NCBI GenBank assembly: GCA_022568115.1
Contig: JADFFP010000045.1
Coordinates: 1 to 7,125 of the forward strand
Length of the DNA stretch: 7,125 nt
Direction: 5' to 3'
Source of the DNA: Pseudomonadota bacterium
GTDB lineage: Bacteria; Pseudomonadota; Alphaproteobacteria; Sphingomonadales; SMXR01
Shown: positions 5,041-7,125 of the stretch, one piece after another
Numbering within the stretch: the first letter of the stretch is position 1
Layout of the letters: each line of letters begins with the position of its first letter
The notes under the pieces: generated by a model
Seen by the model: the letters and a program-made list of their open reading frames with translations, nothing else
Database searches by the model: none
What the model was told of the DNA's origin: nothing
Position numbers and translations under genes: made by a program

Positions 5041-6144
5041 CTAAATGTTCAGGGCCTGGAAAAACCGCTCAAGGATTTCAGGGTCGGTTATTTCTTTTGT
5101 ATATATATCACCAAACCCTCTGGGGACAATCAGCCGGATCAAACCGCCCCGTATTTTCTTATCTTGGCGCATAAAGGCCAGCAGATCTTGCCCTTTAGCT
5201 TTTATGCTGCTCCCTTCTAAAATGATTGGCAGTCCGGCCTTTTCAAGCAGGGCGCGAAGCCGCCCGAAATCCCTGACGACATCATGGCCGTCAAAGCTGG
5301 CAAATTCAAAAGCCATACACAGCCCGGCCGCCACCGCCTCACCGTGCAATAATGTCTCATCATAAACAGCTGCCGCTTCAAACGCATGGCCAAAGGTATG
5401 ACCCAGGTTCAACAGCAGGCGCCGGTCCCTTTCAAACTCATCGCATTCGACAATCCCGGCTTTGACCTTGATGCTGCGGGTGATGGTTTCAACCAGGGTT
5501 TTTTCATCCCCGGCAAAAAAATCATCCACGGATTTTTCCAGGTAAGAAAAATACTCATCGCCGGCCAGGACGGCGTGCTTGATAACCTCGGCATAACCGG
5601 CGCTGAGTTCCCTCCGGGGCAAGGTGGCCAGCATTGAGATATCGGCCAGCACCAGCATTGGGGCATGGATGGCGCCAACCAGGTTTTTACCCTCGGGCGT
5701 GTTAATGGCGGTCTTGCCGCCGATTGAGCTGTCAGCTTGCGCCAGCAGCGTGGTCGGGGCCATCACCAGCCTCAGGCCACGCCGGGTCAGGCTGGCCGCC
5801 AGCCCGGCCAGGTCGCCCACCACCCCGCCGCCGAGAGCAATCACAAGATCTTCCTTGTCCAGGCGGTTTTTTAAAAGCTCCCGGCAAACCTCCTCAAGCC
5901 GGGCAAAGGACTTGGATTTCTCCCCGGGCGGGACGATTATGGCATGCACCTCAAACCCGGCATTGGCCAGCGAGGCGCTGAGCCGTTCCAGGTAAAGCGC
6001 GGCGACAGTTTGATCACTGATGACAGCCGCTTTGAGCGGGATGGTCCGCCCGGCCAGGATGGCTCCGGCCTGGTCCAGCAGTCCCGGGCCCAAGAGTACC
6101 GGATATCCGCCGGTTTTTGATTTGATATGAAATTCAGCCGTCAT
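5041..6144 (-). CDS. aroB: 3-Dehydroquinate synthase
   Basis: AroB converts DAHP to 3-dehydroquinate, the second step of the shikimate pathway, in the cytoplasm using NAD+ and a divalent metal (Zn2+ or Co2+). The 367-aa length is normal. Visible motifs are PPGEKSKS (72-79), the NAD-binding GGGVVGDLAG (105-114), PTTLLAQADSSIGGKTAIN (130-148) and KNLVGAIHAP (153-162). The metal ligands are expected at E186 (YAEVIKH), H249 (NLGHTFGH) and H268 (LLHGEAVA). RQDKK (326-330) is the usual C-terminal substrate motif. The ATG is two bases after the aroK stop (TAAGGATG), indicating coupled translation. No key residue is missing. Confidence 0.98.
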   Translation of the reverse strand: MTAEFHIKSKTGGYPVLLGPGLLDQAGAILAGRTIPLKAAVISDQTVAALYLERLSASLANAGFEVHAIIVPPGEKSKSFARLEEVCRELLKNRLDKEDLVIALGGGVVGDLAGLAASLTRRGLRLVMAPTTLLAQADSSIGGKTAINTPEGKNLVGAIHAPMLVLADISMLATLPRRELSAGYAEVIKHAVLAGDEYFSYLEKSVDDFFAGDEKTLVETITRSIKVKAGIVECDEFERDRRLLLNLGHTFGHAFEAAAVYDETLLHGEAVAAGLCMAFEFASFDGHDVVRDFGRLRALLEKAGLPIILEGSSIKAKGQDLLAFMRQDKKIRGGLIRLIVPRGFGDIYTKEITDPEILERFFQALNI

Positions 6145-6146
6145 CC

Positions 6147-6671
6147 TTAATCCCGTTTTATTCCGGCCGCCTTGATAATGTTCTCAATGATTGTCTCCAC
6201 CGGGGCGCCATCGCTGGCAACTTGAAAATCAGCTTGGACATAACCGGGCATGCGCACCCGGTAGAGCGCCATAAATTTTTCGCGTGCCCCGGCGCCTTTC
6301 AGCAGCGGTCTGATTCCACCCTTTTGCGCCCGTTGAAAAAAAACATCTCCCGCTCCGGAAAGCCAGATTGAAAGCGCCTTTTGTTTTACAAAAGCCCGGG
6401 TCTGCTGATCCTGAAACGCCCCGCCGCCAGCGGCAATCACAGAATGAGCGGCGCCCAGCAGTGTTCTCAAAACCCCTACCTCCCGCCTTCGGAAAGCGGC
6501 TTCACCGTCGCTTTTAAACATTTCGGTTATGGTTTTCCCGGCGGTTTTCTCGATTTCCCGGTCACTGTCGAAAAATCTGCGCTTCAAGGCAGCCGCCAGG
6601 CCCCGGCCGATAGTGGTCTTGCCGCATCCCATCATGCCAACCAGAATTATGGGTTTATCGCTGAGGATCAT
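6147..6671 (-). CDS. aroK: Shikimate kinase
   Basis: AroK phosphorylates shikimate with ATP, the fifth step of the shikimate pathway. At 174 aa it has the normal size. The P-loop is GMMGCGKTT (12-20). Shikimate/Mg2+ residues lie in DSD (35-37), with R61 and GGG (82-84). The lid arginine is R121 (IRPLL), and R140 lies in the adenine-side RVRMPGY. The ATG at 6671 gives a start directly before the Walker A strand, as in short family members. No strong Shine-Dalgarno precedes it. It is the first gene of the operon with aroB and corC, and is divergent from the small genes at the right edge. I found no convincing -35/-10 pair in the 147-base divergent gap. Confidence 0.97.
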   Translation of the reverse strand: MILSDKPIILVGMMGCGKTTIGRGLAAALKRRFFDSDREIEKTAGKTITEMFKSDGEAAFRRREVGVLRTLLGAAHSVIAAGGGAFQDQQTRAFVKQKALSIWLSGAGDVFFQRAQKGGIRPLLKGAGAREKFMALYRVRMPGYVQADFQVASDGAPVETIIENIIKAAGIKRD

Positions 6672-6818
6672 GATGCTTTCATAAAGGTATAGTTCGTGCT
6701 TTAAGCTGGTTAAACAAGTTATTTCGGGTTAACACTTCAAACTTCCGCCACATTGTCATAAAAAACTGTAAACAATGAATCGGAACAAGCGACCAGAGAA
6801 CATTATAGGGCCCAAAAC

Positions 6819-6950
6819 ATGAAAAAATACATTATTATTGGAATTGCCGCAGTGTTTGGGATCGGGTTTTTGGCGCTTTTGACAATCGATATCCCGGCCC
6901 CGAGCGAGGATGTGGAAAGAGTAATCCCGGATGAAGAATTTCCACAGTAA
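6819..6950 (+). CDS. 43-aa single-TM peptide, function unknown
   Basis: A short frame with ATG at 6819 and TAA at 6948-6950. Residues 1-24 are a Lys-started hydrophobic segment (MKKYIIIGIAAVFGIGFLAL, then LTID), followed by a short acidic tail IPAPSEDVERVIPDEEFPQ. This would be a small inner-membrane peptide with its tail outside, or an uncleaved signal anchor. AGGG lies eight bases before the ATG. The next gene starts inside its last codons, so the two are translationally coupled. I recognise no named family. The IPAP and VIPDE elements look conserved in style, but this cannot be tested here. Confidence 0.6.
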   Translation: MKKYIIIGIAAVFGIGFLALLTIDIPAPSEDVERVIPDEEFPQ

Positions 6951-7125
6951 GGTCGCCGCCTTCCTGTTTTCTGTTTTATTTCTTGGCCTGGCAGAATCCG
7001 CCCCCGGCCAGGAACAGGACCCAGCCGTGGAAGAGCAAGGACGCCAGGGTTTTTACCTGACCCTTCAGGGCCGGGACCTTACCGTGCGTGACGTCGATGC
7101 CGCAAAAAGTACAGGAGTACGGGCA
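6931..7125 (+). CDS. Start of an exported protein gene (3' end beyond window), function unknown
   Basis: An open frame from the ATG at 6931 to the window edge, 65 codons. A stop (TAA at 6922-6924) lies just upstream in frame, so this ATG is the only nearby start; GGAAAGAG lies about ten bases before it. Residues 1-25 look like a signal peptide (MKNFHSKVAAFLFSVLFLGL, then AESAPG). A Gln/Glu-rich stretch follows, then GFYLTLQGRDLTVRDVDAAK. Too little is visible to assign a family. It overlaps the 43-aa gene by 20 bases in another frame. Confidence 0.6.
   Translation, partial: MKNFHSKVAAFLFSVLFLGLAESAPGQEQDPAVEEQGRQGFYLTLQGRDLTVRDVDAAKSTGVRA

Noticed and set aside
4271..5044. A 257-codon plus-strand frame opposite corC
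   Set aside because: His/Asp-rich composition typical of a complement frame; the minus strand is a complete CNNM-CBS protein.
6668..6682. A four-codon minus-strand frame (ATG AAA GCA TCA TGA) overlapping the aroK start
   Set aside because: It could be a leader peptide coupled to aroK, but so short a frame is expected by chance and lacks a ribosome binding site.
6672..6818. Possible divergent promoters between aroK and the 43-aa gene (TATAAT on minus at 6802-6807, TTGTCA on plus at 6753-6758)
   Set aside because: No hexamer pair with acceptable spacing and orientation to either gene could be found.

Overview
The window looks like chromosomal DNA of an alphaproteobacterium. This rests on a bolA gene divergent from cobS (aerobic cobaltochelatase), on a tight aroK-aroB-corC gene string, and on moderately GC-rich codon use. 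The lineage is inferred from gene content and order only.

Layout. Positions 1-888 (minus strand) hold most of cobS, cut by the left edge. Divergent from it is bolA (967-1233), whose 3' end is a run of twelve G. Three bases past the bolA stop, tail to tail, ends a minus-strand gene (1237-1638) for a small exported protein. Its mature part closely resembles the WxxW/CysD domain best known from vertebrate mucins and CILP. It has a good promoter (TTGAAC-18-TATAAT) and a strong ribosome binding site.

An apparently complete insertion sequence of the IS1595 family fills 1821-3744. It has 31-bp imperfect terminal inverted repeats (25/31 identical) flanked directly by the 6-bp duplication AAAATT. It carries a DDNK transposase with an N-terminal zinc ribbon (1883-2731, plus strand). 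On the minus strand it carries two further genes: a 51-aa basic peptide gene (2700-2855) and an AT-rich gene for a two-TM membrane protein (2860-3681). Each terminus appears to hold the -35 box of an inward-facing promoter. The element landed across the stop codon of corC without changing the CorC protein.

From 3749 to 6671 (minus strand) lies a compact operon: aroK (shikimate kinase), aroB (3-dehydroquinate synthase) and a CorC/HlyC-type CNNM-CBS membrane protein, with gaps of 2 and 8 bases. AroB and AroK are steps 2 and 5 of the shikimate pathway. Divergent from aroK are a 43-aa single-TM peptide gene (6819-6950) and, overlapping it by 20 bases, the start of an exported protein gene that runs off the right edge.

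The most unusual items are the bacterial mucin-type WxxW protein, the IS1595 element with its own passenger genes and terminus-borne promoters, the G12 tract at the end of bolA, and a 17-bp motif shared by the cobS/bolA and WxxW-gene promoter regions.
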